64,000 nucleotides of DNA. Origin: Bin87 sp965220505. Its GTDB lineage: Bacteria; Chloroflexota; Dehalococcoidia; Lucifugimonadales; UBA3495. The stretch is taken from the NCBI GenBank assembly GCA_965220505.1, contig CBDCQE010000001.1, positions 372,001 through 436,000 of the forward strand, read 5' to 3'. The notes under the pieces were generated by a model. That model searched no databases. It was not told where the DNA came from and saw only the letters and a list, made by a program, of their open reading frames with translations. Made by a program: the position numbers and the translations under genes. The first letter of the stretch is position 1. Every line of letters begins with the position of its first letter. Shown here piece by piece: positions 1 to 8,543 of this stretch.

Positions 1-833
1 TCGTGGATCCATTGCGCCAGCGCGTCCCACTCCCGCGGCGTGATCACCCCGGCCGCAATCCAGCCGTCCTTGCACGGATACGCCCCCAGCGGGATGACCA
101 GCGTCGAGTTGGTGCCCACCCTAGTCACGTTCTGCCCCAGCTTTCGCCACAGCAGCGCCGGATGCGCGTCCGTGTAGTATGTGATCAGCGCCTCCTGCGA
201 CGACACGTCGATGTGCTGTCCAACGCCGCCGTCAGAGAAATCCCGGTAATACAACGCCGCCAGTATCCCCACCGCGGCGTACTGCGCTCCGGGGTAATGG
301 CTGTGCTCGTTGCCCTGCCGCACCGGGGGCTCATCCGGCTCGCCCGTGATCTGCATGTATCCGCTCGCCGCCATCACCACCAGGTCGTCGCCCGCGTAAT
401 CCGCCCATTCGCCCGTGGACCCGAACGGTGTCACCGACGCCATCACCAGCCCCGGGTTGTCGGCCTTCAGATCGTCGTATCCGATCCCCCGGTCAGCCAG
501 GTAATTCCGGCCGTAGCTCTCTATAATCACGTCGGCGTCGGCCGCCAAACGCCGGAACAGCCCTCGCCCCGCCTCGGTCTCCAGGTCCAGCGTGATCGAT
601 CGCTTATTGGTGTTGTAGAACAGGAAATCCAGGCTTTGCTCGGTGTCCGGCGCGTCCCCGGGATATGGCCCCAGCGTCCGCGATCGATCTCCCGTTGGCG
701 GCTCTACCTTCACCACGTCCGCGCCGTAGTCCGCCAACAGCCGGCCGCAGAACGCCGCCCGCCGGTCGGTCAAATCCAGGACCCGGTAGGGAGGTATCAG
801 GTGCTCGCCGGTATATTCGTCGAACCGAGGCAT
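1..833 (-). CDS. CaiB/BaiF family (class III) CoA-transferase, C-terminus cut by window edge
   Basis: The minus-strand frame is open from an ATG at 833 to the window edge (277 codons seen). It begins MPRFDEYTGEHLIPPYRVLD and contains the class III CoA-transferase hallmarks LLADYGADVVKVEPP, NTNKRSITLDL and SYGRNYLADRGIGYDDL, followed by the QGNEHSHYPGAQYAAVGILAALYYR segment of the family. These enzymes move CoA between carboxylic acids in the cytoplasm using a catalytic Asp; the acid substrate cannot be read from sequence. A purine-rich GAGGGAG lies just upstream of the ATG. Full-length members are about 380-420 residues, so roughly the last third is missing. It is divergent to the hydrolase at 984. 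Confidence 0.9.
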   Translation of the reverse strand, partial: MPRFDEYTGEHLIPPYRVLDLTDRRAAFCGRLLADYGADVVKVEPPTGDRSRTLGPYPGDAPDTEQSLDFLFYNTNKRSITLDLETEAGRGLFRRLAADADVIIESYGRNYLADRGIGYDDLKADNPGLVMASVTPFGSTGEWADYAGDDLVVMAASGYMQITGEPDEPPVRQGNEHSHYPGAQYAAVGILAALYYRDFSDGGVGQHIDVSSQEALITYYTDAHPALLWRKLGQNVTRVGTNSTLVIPLGAYPCKDGWIAAGVITPREWDALAQWIH

Positions 834-941
834 GGGCTATAGCTCTCCCTCTGTGTGATGCTGGACCCCGCGGGCCACGTTCCGCCAATTTATCGCCGCC
901 CAATCCCGGTGTCAAAAAGCAGACAGCGAATTCGCCCCCGC

Positions 942-947
942 TATAAT
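942..947 (+). promoter_or_regulatory. Candidate sigma-70 -10 box upstream of the GH88/105-like gene
   Basis: A perfect TATAAT lies about 37 bp before the ATG at 984, in the divergent gap with the CoA-transferase. No good -35 hexamer is visible at the usual 16-18 bp spacing, so this rests on the -10 match and its position. Confidence 0.45.
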
Positions 948-983
948 GTTGCCTGCCCACATTCCTGAACATTGAGAGCGCCC

Positions 984-2726
984 ATGAGCACGATGCACCC
1001 CACCGATATCAACGCCGCCCTGGTCAACCTCGTCCGCAAGCGTAGCCCGGAACGCTGGCAGACCGTACCCATCGGTCTCACGCCCCTGTGGCGGCCGATG
1101 CTGGCTTTGGTCGACACCCGGTCCTTGCCATTCTCCGATGACGACCATCGCCCGACAATCCTGCTGGTCGCTGGCCTGCGCGGCGAATCCATGGACACCC
1201 CGCGCATCCTCACGTCGCTGGATCTATTCGCCCGGTCGTCCGCCGCCGGCTCATCCGGTGTGGCCCTCAGCGCCCTCGCCGCCAGCAATCCCGACGCGTT
1301 GGCTGGTGGTGATTGGGAACCCACCGCTGGAGATCCAACCGACCTGACTCGAGGCTTCCCGCCCGACGGCGGTTTCTACTCCGACGAAACCGGCCCGGAA
1401 AGCCGTTACCTTTGGCGGTGGGTTTGCTATCAGGCCCCGGACCTGCTCGTCGAAGTGGCCCTGTCTGACGACTCCGATCAGCAACCGCTTTGGGAGGCTA
1501 ACGCCGCCGCTGCTGACAACCCAGTCACCTCAGCCTTAGGCGCGTCCCCGGTCTACGATGGCGACTCTCTTGTCGCCGCCCTCGGCCGCTCGTCCTCCGA
1601 CAGTCCCGGCGTTATACCGGCCTTGCGCCTCACTACCCACTGGACCGGCCTCTCCGGCGCCCTGCACTCCCTCTGGCGCGTAACTGGAAAGGACTCCGAC
1701 GTCCCACCATCGCCGGCCCGCCTTGCTCTCGACGCTCGCCGTCGCCGCACTCCCATCGAAATCGCGCGCATCCTGGCCGGCCATTACGGCCACGCCCTCG
1801 ATCCGGTCAATTACACTCAGGGCGTCGGCATCAGTGGACGCCTCCGCCTCGCCGCCCTCGACGACGCGCTGCCCAACCCCACCGCCGATATCGCGTCGAT
1901 GATCGATCACATTGCCGCCGATCCACCGGCCTATCTTGCTGACGCCGGCGGCGCGGCCCTGGCCGGAGTCGTTTGGTCCGCTCGCCTGGCGGATTACACC
2001 GGCGACCAGAAGTACCGCCGTCTCTTTTTCTACGCCGCCGACCGCTTTGCCTCGCGTGGCCCGGGCGAAGCTCCGGCTCCTTGCGATCCAGACTTTCGCG
2101 TGGAGGACATGTTCATGACCGGCGCCATGCTCGGCCGCGCCCACCGCATTTCCGGCGACGCCCGGTACGCCGATCTCCTGGCAACCTTCCTCCTCGACGG
2201 CGGCGACATTCAAGAGGCCAACGGCCTGTTCCGGCATGCCCGCTCCGCGCCGTTCTACTGGAGCCGTGGCAACGGGTTCGCCGCCCTGGGGTATGCCGAA
2301 GCTCTGACCTACCTGCCGGACGACCATCCTGCCCGCGATACCCTCCTGCAGCGTCATCGCCGCCACCTGGACGCTCTGCTGCGCGTCCAGCAGCCCTGGG
2401 GCACTTTCGGCGAATTGGTCGACCTGCCCGGAGCCTGGGGCGAACTTACGTCCACCTCCATGATCGGGTACGCCCTGGCCCGTGGCCTCCGTCTCGGCTG
2501 GCTTCCCCCTAGTGACGACGCCGGATACACGGCCGCCCTGCAAGCCTGTTGGCGCGCCCTGTCCGAGCGCATCGACGAGGCTGGTGGCGTTGTCGACGGC
2601 TGCATCAGCACCGGCGTCATGCCCGACCCACGCGCTTACCTGAACCGCACCGCCGTCAACGGGTACGACGACCGCACCGGCAGCCTCGCCCTGTGGTTCG
2701 CCTGCGAAATGGCCCAGCAGCCCTAG
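984..2726 (+). CDS. Two-domain hydrolase: M14/desuccinylase-like N-terminus plus GH88/105-like (unsaturated uronyl hydrolase) C-terminus
   Basis: 580 residues from the ATG at 984, which has GAGAG about 6 nt upstream; a TTG at 972 is a less likely start. The C-terminal half (about residues 270-580) looks like an (alpha/alpha)6-barrel of the GH88/GH105 type: FRVEDMFMTGAMLGRAHRIS, FYWSRGNGFAALGYAEAL (the family WxRGNGW-like motif), and GELTSTSMIGYALARGLRLG. Such enzymes cleave unsaturated uronic acids from oligosaccharides. The N-terminal part has PTILLVAGLRGESMDTPRIL and GGFYSDETGPESRYLWRW, reminiscent of M14-type zinc peptidases or desuccinylases, but I see no clean HxxE. The fusion is unusual. 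It could be a catalytic two-step enzyme or a decayed N-domain; the substrate is unknown. Confidence 0.65.
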   Translation: MSTMHPTDINAALVNLVRKRSPERWQTVPIGLTPLWRPMLALVDTRSLPFSDDDHRPTILLVAGLRGESMDTPRILTSLDLFARSSAAGSSGVALSALAASNPDALAGGDWEPTAGDPTDLTRGFPPDGGFYSDETGPESRYLWRWVCYQAPDLLVEVALSDDSDQQPLWEANAAAADNPVTSALGASPVYDGDSLVAALGRSSSDSPGVIPALRLTTHWTGLSGALHSLWRVTGKDSDVPPSPARLALDARRRRTPIEIARILAGHYGHALDPVNYTQGVGISGRLRLAALDDALPNPTADIASMIDHIAADPPAYLADAGGAALAGVVWSARLADYTGDQKYRRLFFYAADRFASRGPGEAPAPCDPDFRVEDMFMTGAMLGRAHRISGDARYADLLATFLLDGGDIQEANGLFRHARSAPFYWSRGNGFAALGYAEALTYLPDDHPARDTLLQRHRRHLDALLRVQQPWGTFGELVDLPGAWGELTSTSMIGYALARGLRLGWLPPSDDAGYTAALQACWRALSERIDEAGGVVDGCISTGVMPDPRAYLNRTAVNGYDDRTGSLALWFACEMAQQP

Positions 2727-2736
2727 CGAAAGCCCG

Positions 2737-2745
2737 TGCTAAAAT
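2737..2745 (+). promoter_or_regulatory. Candidate extended -10 promoter of the ATPase/TOPRIM pair
   Basis: TGCTAAAAT (TG, one base, TAAAAT) lies just after the previous stop and 39 bp before the ATPase ATG, consistent with an extended -10 element giving the pair its own promoter. Sequence match only. Confidence 0.4.
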
Positions 2746-2784
2746 CGCCTAACGGTGGTCCGGCTGCCACCGGGGGAGCCAATC

Positions 2785-4221
2785 ATGCTGACCAGGTTGG
2801 AAGTCAACGGATTCAAAAACCTCGTGGACTTTTCGTTGGACTTCGGGCCGTACACCTGTATCGCCGGCCCCAATGGTGTCGGCAAGTCCAACATCTTCGA
2901 CGCCATCCGCTTCCTCTCATTGCTCACCGAACACACCATAAACGATGCGGCGCTCCAAATCCGCAACGCCGGCGAGGAAACCGGCGATATCGCTGACTTG
3001 CTTTTTTACGGTTGCGGCGAAAGGACAGACCGGATGGAATTCGCCGCGGAGATGATAGTCAGCGAAAGCGCGCGCGATGATTTCGGACGGGAAGCCAAGG
3101 CGTCTTCATCCTTCCTGCGTTACGAAGTCGCCTTCCGCTACGAACCGCCGTCACCAACGGGAGGTCTTCTGGGCGGCTTGGCTCTGGAACGAGAAGAATT
3201 GCGGCCCATCATCACCGGACATGCGGCCCGGCATCTGAAATTCCCCCACAGCAAGAGTAAGTTTCGCGATAGCGTGGTATACAACAACCGTCACGCCCGC
3301 AGCGGGTTCATTTCCACTCAGGTCGACCCGGAAACCGAACAGGCCGCCATCGTGGTGCACCAGGACGGAGGCTCCCACGGGCGAGGTCGGCCATCTCCGG
3401 CGCGCGGGGCAACGCGCACTATCATTGGCACCGAAAATACCTCCGCCACTCCGACGATACTGGCGGCCCGCCGGGAAATGCAGAGCTGGCGTGTCCTGGC
3501 CCTCGACCCAGCCGCCATGCGCCGCCCCGACCGTTACACGCAACCCCCTGGCATCGCTGCCAACGGGGCGCACATACCGGCGACTCTGCAACACCTGACG
3601 AATGTTGCCGAGGAATCCGGGGAACGTCCCGATGTCGTCCTCCAGATGGTATCCATCTGCTTATCGGCGTTGGTCCCTGTCTATATGGTTCGCGTGGTTC
3701 AGGATGACGTGCGCCAGTTGCTATCGCTGGAACTGGAAGAGAATTCCGGGGTCAAGCTGAAGGCCAATTCCATCTCGGATGGCACACTGCGCTTCCTGGC
3801 ATTGGCGGCGCTGTCCGAAGTTTTTTACGAGGGCGGAGTTTTTTGTATGGAGGAGCCGGAAAACGGCATCCACCCGGCAAATCTGGGGGCGATGAATCTT
3901 CTCCTCCATGACATAGCCGTTGAAGTTGACGATGCGGTTAGCCTAGACAACCCGCTGCGGCAGGTCATAGTGGCCACCCATTCACCTTACTTCGTGCAAC
4001 TGCAGAACAAGGAAGACCTTGTGCTGGCGAAGCCTGGCGTGGCTCGCTGCCGGTCCGGCGAGTTGGTAGAGCAACTGTTGCAATGTCAGCCCTATCATGG
4101 AACCTGGCGCTGTTCCAGCGAGCGCGAAGGGATGACTCTGCTTTCATTGCGGTCATATCTGATGCCGCCCGAAGAGACGCAGATTGCCTTTCCCCGGGAA
4201 TTCTGGGAATCCTTATGGTGA
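2785..4221 (+). CDS. SMC/RecF-like AAA ATPase, first gene of an ATPase-TOPRIM pair
   Basis: 478 residues from the ATG at 2785, chosen because GGGGGAG lies 6 nt upstream. Features in order: MLTRLEVNGFKNLVDFSLDF at the N-terminus, typical of RecF/OLD-type ATPases; Walker A GPNGVGKS at about 28-35; a long middle insertion of about 200 residues; the signature-like NSISDGTLRFLALAAL; Walker B FCMEEPENGIHP at about 353-364; and the switch histidine in VIVATHSPYF near 397. This is the AAA_21/COG-type 'predicted ATPase' architecture. The stop codon overlaps the next gene, a TOPRIM protein. Paired ATPase/TOPRIM genes occur in the AbiL, PARIS and split-OLD defence systems, so a defence or DNA-maintenance role is inferred from pairing. 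The function is not proven. Confidence 0.8.
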   Translation: MLTRLEVNGFKNLVDFSLDFGPYTCIAGPNGVGKSNIFDAIRFLSLLTEHTINDAALQIRNAGEETGDIADLLFYGCGERTDRMEFAAEMIVSESARDDFGREAKASSSFLRYEVAFRYEPPSPTGGLLGGLALEREELRPIITGHAARHLKFPHSKSKFRDSVVYNNRHARSGFISTQVDPETEQAAIVVHQDGGSHGRGRPSPARGATRTIIGTENTSATPTILAARREMQSWRVLALDPAAMRRPDRYTQPPGIAANGAHIPATLQHLTNVAEESGERPDVVLQMVSICLSALVPVYMVRVVQDDVRQLLSLELEENSGVKLKANSISDGTLRFLALAALSEVFYEGGVFCMEEPENGIHPANLGAMNLLLHDIAVEVDDAVSLDNPLRQVIVATHSPYFVQLQNKEDLVLAKPGVARCRSGELVEQLLQCQPYHGTWRCSSEREGMTLLSLRSYLMPPEETQIAFPREFWESLW

Positions 4222-4829
4222 TGCAGTGCCTGTTAGTGTGCGAGGGCAGTTCTGACGCTCCTCTCACAACGCATATCCGACAATTGCTGAACAGTTACGG
4301 AGTCCATCCGGCAGACTTTAACATCTCCATAGACGGTCAGCGACTGGTTGACAAGGTGCTCAATGGCTTGGGTATGGCATCGCACTATGATCTGATATTC
4401 CTTCATAGGGATGCTGACCGTGCCGGCGTGGATGCCAGATATCGTGAAATCACAGAGGCAGTCCGGCAGTCAGAATACACTGGACCATGGGTGGGCGTAG
4501 TACCAGTGCGGATGACAGAAGCTTGGTTGTTGTTGGATGAGGCTGCCATCCGAAAAGTGGTGCGCCGGCCAAACGGTAGCAGGCCGGTAACTTTACCGTC
4601 TCCCAACGAAGTAGAGCGAAGAGCCAATCCGAGAGAAATATTGAACTCTGCCCTGCTCGACGCCAGTGAAGCGCGTGGCCGGCGAAGAGACGATCTGCGC
4701 CGGAATCTGCCCACTTTGCGACGCAACCTGCTACAGGCCCTCCCCGTCGGCGGCCCGCTTGCACAGTTGGAATCTTGGGTGCGGTTTCGCGACGATACCG
4801 TCGCCGCGCTCAGCCAGATCTTGGGTTAG
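4215..4829 (+). CDS. TOPRIM-fold (DUF4276-like) putative nuclease coupled to the AAA ATPase
   Basis: 204 residues from the ATG at 4215, which has GGGA 6 nt upstream and overlaps the ATPase stop; a second ATG at 4221 overlaps that stop by one base (TGATG). Either way translation is coupled. The TOPRIM signature is clear: the acidic motif CLLVCEGSSD (Glu10) near the N-terminus and the DxD motif FLHRDADRAG (Asp66, Asp68). VPVRMTEAWLLLDEAAIRKV follows, as in DUF4276/RloB-like proteins. TOPRIM domains of OLD, Gabija, AbiLii and AriB cut or otherwise process nucleic acids with metal. GC and codon use look slightly more relaxed than in the neighbours, which may suggest transfer; I have not measured it. 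Confidence 0.7.
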   Translation: MVMQCLLVCEGSSDAPLTTHIRQLLNSYGVHPADFNISIDGQRLVDKVLNGLGMASHYDLIFLHRDADRAGVDARYREITEAVRQSEYTGPWVGVVPVRMTEAWLLLDEAAIRKVVRRPNGSRPVTLPSPNEVERRANPREILNSALLDASEARGRRRDDLRRNLPTLRRNLLQALPVGGPLAQLESWVRFRDDTVAALSQILG

Positions 4830-4841
4830 TGCCTTCCCGCC

Positions 4842-6155
4842 ATGCACGTCCTGATCGCATACATCTCACGCCGGGTCCCATTCTACTACGGGTGGATCGT
4901 TCTGGGAACCGCCGGCAGCAGCATGTTCGTCCGCAACGCGGCCGGCAGTTTGACCTTCGCCGTCTTCGTCCCCCTCATCGCCGACGAAACCGGGTGGAGC
5001 CGGGCGCTCATCGGAGGCGCAGCGGCTGTGGGCGGTCTGTTAGCCACCGGCGCATCACCACCCGTGGGCTGGGCCATCGACCGCTACGGTGCGCGGGCCG
5101 TGCTGGTGTCCTCGCTGATCATCATCGGCCTCAGCACTATGGCCATGGCGTGGCTTTCCGTCCATATCGCCATATTCTACTCGGCTTTGGCCGTTGGCCG
5201 GATCATGTTCAGCAGTCCGCTCAACGTGGGAGCGGCCACCGTCGTCGGCCGCTGGTTCGTCCGTCAGCGCGGACGGGCTACCGGATTGCTGTTCCTGTCT
5301 CACTCCGGCGGCATGGTGGCGTTCCCGCTGGTGGCCACCTGGGTCAGCGTTGCCTACGGATGGCAGGTCGCCTGGATCGTCCTCGGCTTGATGGTATACG
5401 CCATTGCATTGGCGCCCGCATCCCTGCTAGTTGCCCAACGCCCGGAGGATGTCGGGCTGCTCCCGGATGGTGATGCTCCGGACGCAACCCGCGAGGCCGA
5501 CGCCTCAGTTGCACCGGTCACCGACACGGAAACCGCGCTGGAGTGGACCACGCGCCAGGCCCTGCGCACGCCAGCTTTGTGGGTCTTGGCCATCGGAACC
5601 GGCTTCCTCTTCCTGTTGCAGTCCGGAACAAACGTGTACCAGGCCGACCTGCTGCGATCCCGTGGCATCGACCTCTCCCTCTCTCAGCTCAGCATCGTGG
5701 TGAACGCCGCCGGAACCGCGTTTGGCAGCCTCCTGTGGGGACGCCTGGTCGAAAAGATGCGGGTTTCTTACACCTACGCTATCGTCGCCCTCGTCATGGC
5801 GATAGCCTGCGCCTTGTTCGTCACCGCTGACACCGTCGCGCTGGCTTTCTTCGCCGCCGGCCTGTTCGGCGTCGCGGTGGCCGGCATCCTGGTGGTGCCG
5901 CCCGTCGCGTATGCAAACTTTTACGGGCGGGAGTCTTTGGGAACCATACGCGGTATGACTGAGCCCTTCACCTCCCTGGGCCAGGCCATCGGCGCCGTGG
6001 CCTCCGGATTGGTGTACCAGTTCGCCGGTGGCTACGGCATCGCTTTCATCATCTACGCGGTCCTGGGCGCGATCACCGCCCTGGCCCTGCTCCTCGCCCG
6101 GCCTCCCCTGCATCCACAGGTCCGCGCGTCGCTGTCCCCAGAAACCGCGGACTAA
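4842..6155 (+). CDS. MFS transporter (OxlT/MCT-like)
   Basis: 437 residues with about 12 hydrophobic segments. The N-terminus FYYGWIVLGTAGSSMFVRNA and the loop GWAIDRYGARAVLVSS (the MFS motif between TM2 and TM3, here D-R-Y-G-A-R) place it with the monocarboxylate/oxalate-formate type MFS proteins. The central loop carries QRPEDVGLLPDGDAP, almost identical to the loop of the MFS at 17590-18936, so the two are paralogues. It sits in the inner membrane and is predicted to move a small organic acid. Its TAA overlaps the stop of the convergent SDR (CTAA serves both), leaving no room for a terminator. Confidence 0.85.
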   Translation: MHVLIAYISRRVPFYYGWIVLGTAGSSMFVRNAAGSLTFAVFVPLIADETGWSRALIGGAAAVGGLLATGASPPVGWAIDRYGARAVLVSSLIIIGLSTMAMAWLSVHIAIFYSALAVGRIMFSSPLNVGAATVVGRWFVRQRGRATGLLFLSHSGGMVAFPLVATWVSVAYGWQVAWIVLGLMVYAIALAPASLLVAQRPEDVGLLPDGDAPDATREADASVAPVTDTETALEWTTRQALRTPALWVLAIGTGFLFLLQSGTNVYQADLLRSRGIDLSLSQLSIVVNAAGTAFGSLLWGRLVEKMRVSYTYAIVALVMAIACALFVTADTVALAFFAAGLFGVAVAGILVVPPVAYANFYGRESLGTIRGMTEPFTSLGQAIGAVASGLVYQFAGGYGIAFIIYAVLGAITALALLLARPPLHPQVRASLSPETAD

Positions 6156-6991
6156 CCGCCCAGATCCACTCTCCTCAGCAGCAGCGCATCGGATGACATG
6201 ATCTCGTCCACCCGGGCCGGAATTTCCTCGAAAGTGTCCAGCGCGGCGCGTATGAGCCGACCGGACAGTTCTCCGCACATATTGCTGCCCAACAGCACCG
6301 CCAGTTCCGCCGCCCTTTCAATCGATGCTCCGCCGCCCGACGTAACCTGCACGCCCTTCTCGTACATCTCCAGATCGCCGGCGGCCAGCGCCATGTCGCG
6401 GACCTCCTCCCACATTCGCGTGTGAATCGAGCCGGGACTGATGGCGTTCACCGTCACTCCCGTGCCGGCCAGTTCAACGCTCAGGTTCTCCGTCATGTTG
6501 ACGATGGCGGTCTTGGCTGCATCGTACGACGTGTCGTTTGGGCCCCCAACTCCGGACATGTTGACGATACGACCGCTCCCTCGTTCCAGCATCGCCGGTA
6601 TCACCGCCCGGCAGCCGTAATACGTACCCAGCACGTGTACCGAGATGACGTTAGCCCACCGATCGGGATCCAGTTTCCACAACGGGCCGATCTCGCCCGT
6701 GTTCCCGGCGTTGTTCACCATTACATCGATGGTCCCGAACCGGTCCAACGTGAGTGACACGGCGTTCTCCACCTGCGCTCGATCCCGCACATCCGTGATT
6801 ACGGTGGCGACCTCGCTGCCAAACTCAGATCGTAGTGTCGCGGCGGTCGACCGCAATTCGTCGTCAGTCCTGGCGGCCAACGCCAGCAATGCCCCCTCGG
6901 CCGCGTAAGCCCTTGCGATTGCCTGCCCGATGCCCCGTCCGCCTCCGGTGATCAGGGCTACCTTTCCACGCATTCGTTCCCCGTCAGCCAT
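6152..6991 (-). CDS. SDR family NAD(P)-dependent oxidoreductase
   Basis: 279 residues; the ATG at 6991 has GGAGAGG 5 nt upstream. Classical SDR: nucleotide-binding VALITGGGRGIGQAIARAYA, NNAG in VMVNNAGNTGE, the active-site Ser in NMSGVGG and YDAAK for Tyr/Lys. The basic ARTDDE after beta-2 would suit NADP. The C-terminal segment (IHTRMWEEVRDMAL onward) is longer than minimal SDRs and resembles the 3-oxoacyl-ACP reductase-like group. It is divergent from the HD-domain gene with an 80-bp shared upstream region. The substrate is unknown; an alcohol or 3-hydroxyacyl dehydrogenase is likely. Confidence 0.85.
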   Translation of the reverse strand: MADGERMRGKVALITGGGRGIGQAIARAYAAEGALLALAARTDDELRSTAATLRSEFGSEVATVITDVRDRAQVENAVSLTLDRFGTIDVMVNNAGNTGEIGPLWKLDPDRWANVISVHVLGTYYGCRAVIPAMLERGSGRIVNMSGVGGPNDTSYDAAKTAIVNMTENLSVELAGTGVTVNAISPGSIHTRMWEEVRDMALAAGDLEMYEKGVQVTSGGGASIERAAELAVLLGSNMCGELSGRLIRAALDTFEEIPARVDEIMSSDALLLRRVDLGG

Positions 6992-7071
6992 TGGATCCTC
7001 TCCTTGCCAATCCGAATGTCACCACGGCGATGGTACAATTCCGGCACATACTACACGATGGGAGAATGCCC

Positions 7072-7659
7072 ATGAGCGACGCATCCCAGGCAGCGGTGCC
7101 CACGGTCTCGTTCACCAGCATGGCTGCCGGAACCCGCGAGGACTACGAACTGCTGGAACGTCTGGAGGCCCAGTTCGCCTCCAGCACCGCCGACCGTGTG
7201 CTGGAGCAACTAAAGGGTCTGGCCGGTTCCCTTGCCGGCTACAAGGTGGACCGATTGGAGCATTCCTTGCAATCTGCCACCCGGGCGTATCGGGATGGCG
7301 CGGAAGAAGAAATGGTCGTAGCCGCGCTGCTGCACGACATTGGCGATCTGCTGGCTCCGCACAACCATAGCGAAATGGCGGCGGCGGTACTCAGGCCCTA
7401 CGTTTCCGAGCGGACCTACTGGGTCGTCCGCCAACATGGCCTGTTTCAGAGCTATTACTACGCCCATCACATGGGCGGGGACCGCAACGCCCGCGACCGC
7501 TATATCGACCACCCGTGGTATCAGGACGCGGTGGATTTCTGCCATCGTTGGGATCAGTCGTCCTTCGACCCTGAGTACGACTCGCTCCCACTGGAATTTT
7601 TCGAGCCAATGGTTCGTCGGGTGTTCGCCCGTGAACCCTTCAGCGCCGGGAGGGAATAG
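7072..7659 (+). CDS. HD-domain protein, PhnZ/MIOX-like mixed-valent di-iron oxygenase candidate
   Basis: 195 residues from the ATG at 7072, with GGGAG at 7060-7064. The HD core is visible: RLEHSLQSATRA, the histidine-aspartate pair in ALLHDIGDLL, NHSEMAAAVLRPYVSERTYW, then QHGLFQSYYYAHH and the C-terminal RWDQSSFDPEYDSLPLEFFEP. This layout matches the small HD proteins related to PhnZ and TmpB, which oxidise organophosphonates with a di-iron centre, rather than nucleotide phosphohydrolases. The substrate is uncertain because no phosphonate genes lie nearby. It is followed 2 bp later by an SDR, so the two are probably co-transcribed. Confidence 0.75.
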   Translation: MSDASQAAVPTVSFTSMAAGTREDYELLERLEAQFASSTADRVLEQLKGLAGSLAGYKVDRLEHSLQSATRAYRDGAEEEMVVAALLHDIGDLLAPHNHSEMAAAVLRPYVSERTYWVVRQHGLFQSYYYAHHMGGDRNARDRYIDHPWYQDAVDFCHRWDQSSFDPEYDSLPLEFFEPMVRRVFAREPFSAGRE

Positions 7660-7661
7660 CC

Positions 7662-8510
7662 ATGAGCCTGGAAGGTAAAGTCGCTTTGATTACCGGCGCC
7701 GGCGGCATGCGCGGTGTCGGCCGCGCCACCGCTCTGAAGTTGGCGTCCCAGGGCGCCCACGTCGCCATCACCGACGTGCGCCGGCCCGTTGAAGACCTGC
7801 CGCCGGGCGAAGTCCGCTCGGAGTGGCAGTCCATTGACAGCGTTGCCGAAGAGGTCCGCGCCCAGGGCAGCCAGGCCCTGCCCGTATATGCGGACCTGTC
7901 CAACTCCGATGAGATCGAGGGCCTGGTGGCCGAGACCGTCAACCACTACGGCCGTCTCGACATCCTGGTCAACAATGCCCGCGCCATTATTGGCCGGGAT
8001 AAAGTCCCGGTCACCGAGTTGGAGGAAGACGTGTGGCAGCATTTCCTCGCCATCAACACCACCGCCGTCTTCCTGTGCACCAAGTACGCGGGGCGGGAAA
8101 TGGTCCGCCTGGGCAACGGCGGGCGCGTAGTTAACATCGCCAGCAACGCCGGCAAACAGGCCAGCGCCGACGGAGCCGCCTATTCCGCCAGCAAGTTCGC
8201 CGTGATTGGTTTGACCCAGGCTTCCGCCATGGATCTCGCTCCCCACGGCATCACCGTCAACGCCGTCTGCCCGGGACCCATCAACACCGATCGCATGAGC
8301 TATTGGGAACGCGATCAGGCGGCTCAACGAGGGTTGACCCAGGAAGAGTTCCGCGCCCAGGTGGTCGCCTCATCTGCCGACCGTACGCCACTTGGCCGTA
8401 TCGCCGAAGCGGAAGACGTTGCCAACTTGGTGGCGTTCCTGGCCGGACCCGATTCCAGCTTGATCACCGGCCAGTCCTACAACGTCAACGGCGGCATACT
8501 GTTCCACTGA
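7662..8510 (+). CDS. SDR family oxidoreductase, co-transcribed with the HD protein
   Basis: 282 residues starting 2 bp after the preceding stop, with GGGAGG inside the end of that gene as ribosome site. SDR motifs: VALITGAGGMRGVGRATALK (glycine-rich, with an extra Met-Arg), NNARA in place of NNAG, active-site Ser in NIASNAGKQASADGAAYSAS with the YSASK Tyr/Lys, and the C-terminal GQSYNVNGGILF. The insertion between beta-2 and alpha-3 (RRPVEDLPPGEVRSEWQSID) is typical of a Chloroflexi/actinobacterial SDR group. Coupling to the HD protein suggests one pathway, followed by the flavin oxidoreductase at 8544. Confidence 0.85.
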   Translation: MSLEGKVALITGAGGMRGVGRATALKLASQGAHVAITDVRRPVEDLPPGEVRSEWQSIDSVAEEVRAQGSQALPVYADLSNSDEIEGLVAETVNHYGRLDILVNNARAIIGRDKVPVTELEEDVWQHFLAINTTAVFLCTKYAGREMVRLGNGGRVVNIASNAGKQASADGAAYSASKFAVIGLTQASAMDLAPHGITVNAVCPGPINTDRMSYWERDQAAQRGLTQEEFRAQVVASSADRTPLGRIAEAEDVANLVAFLAGPDSSLITGQSYNVNGGILFH

Positions 8511-8543
8511 TCCGCCTCCACGCGATTTTCGAGGTTTAGTCCC

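Noticed and set aside
3..842. 279-codon plus-strand open frame at the window start
   Set aside because: The minus strand in the same place is a clear CaiB/BaiF CoA-transferase truncated by the window edge.
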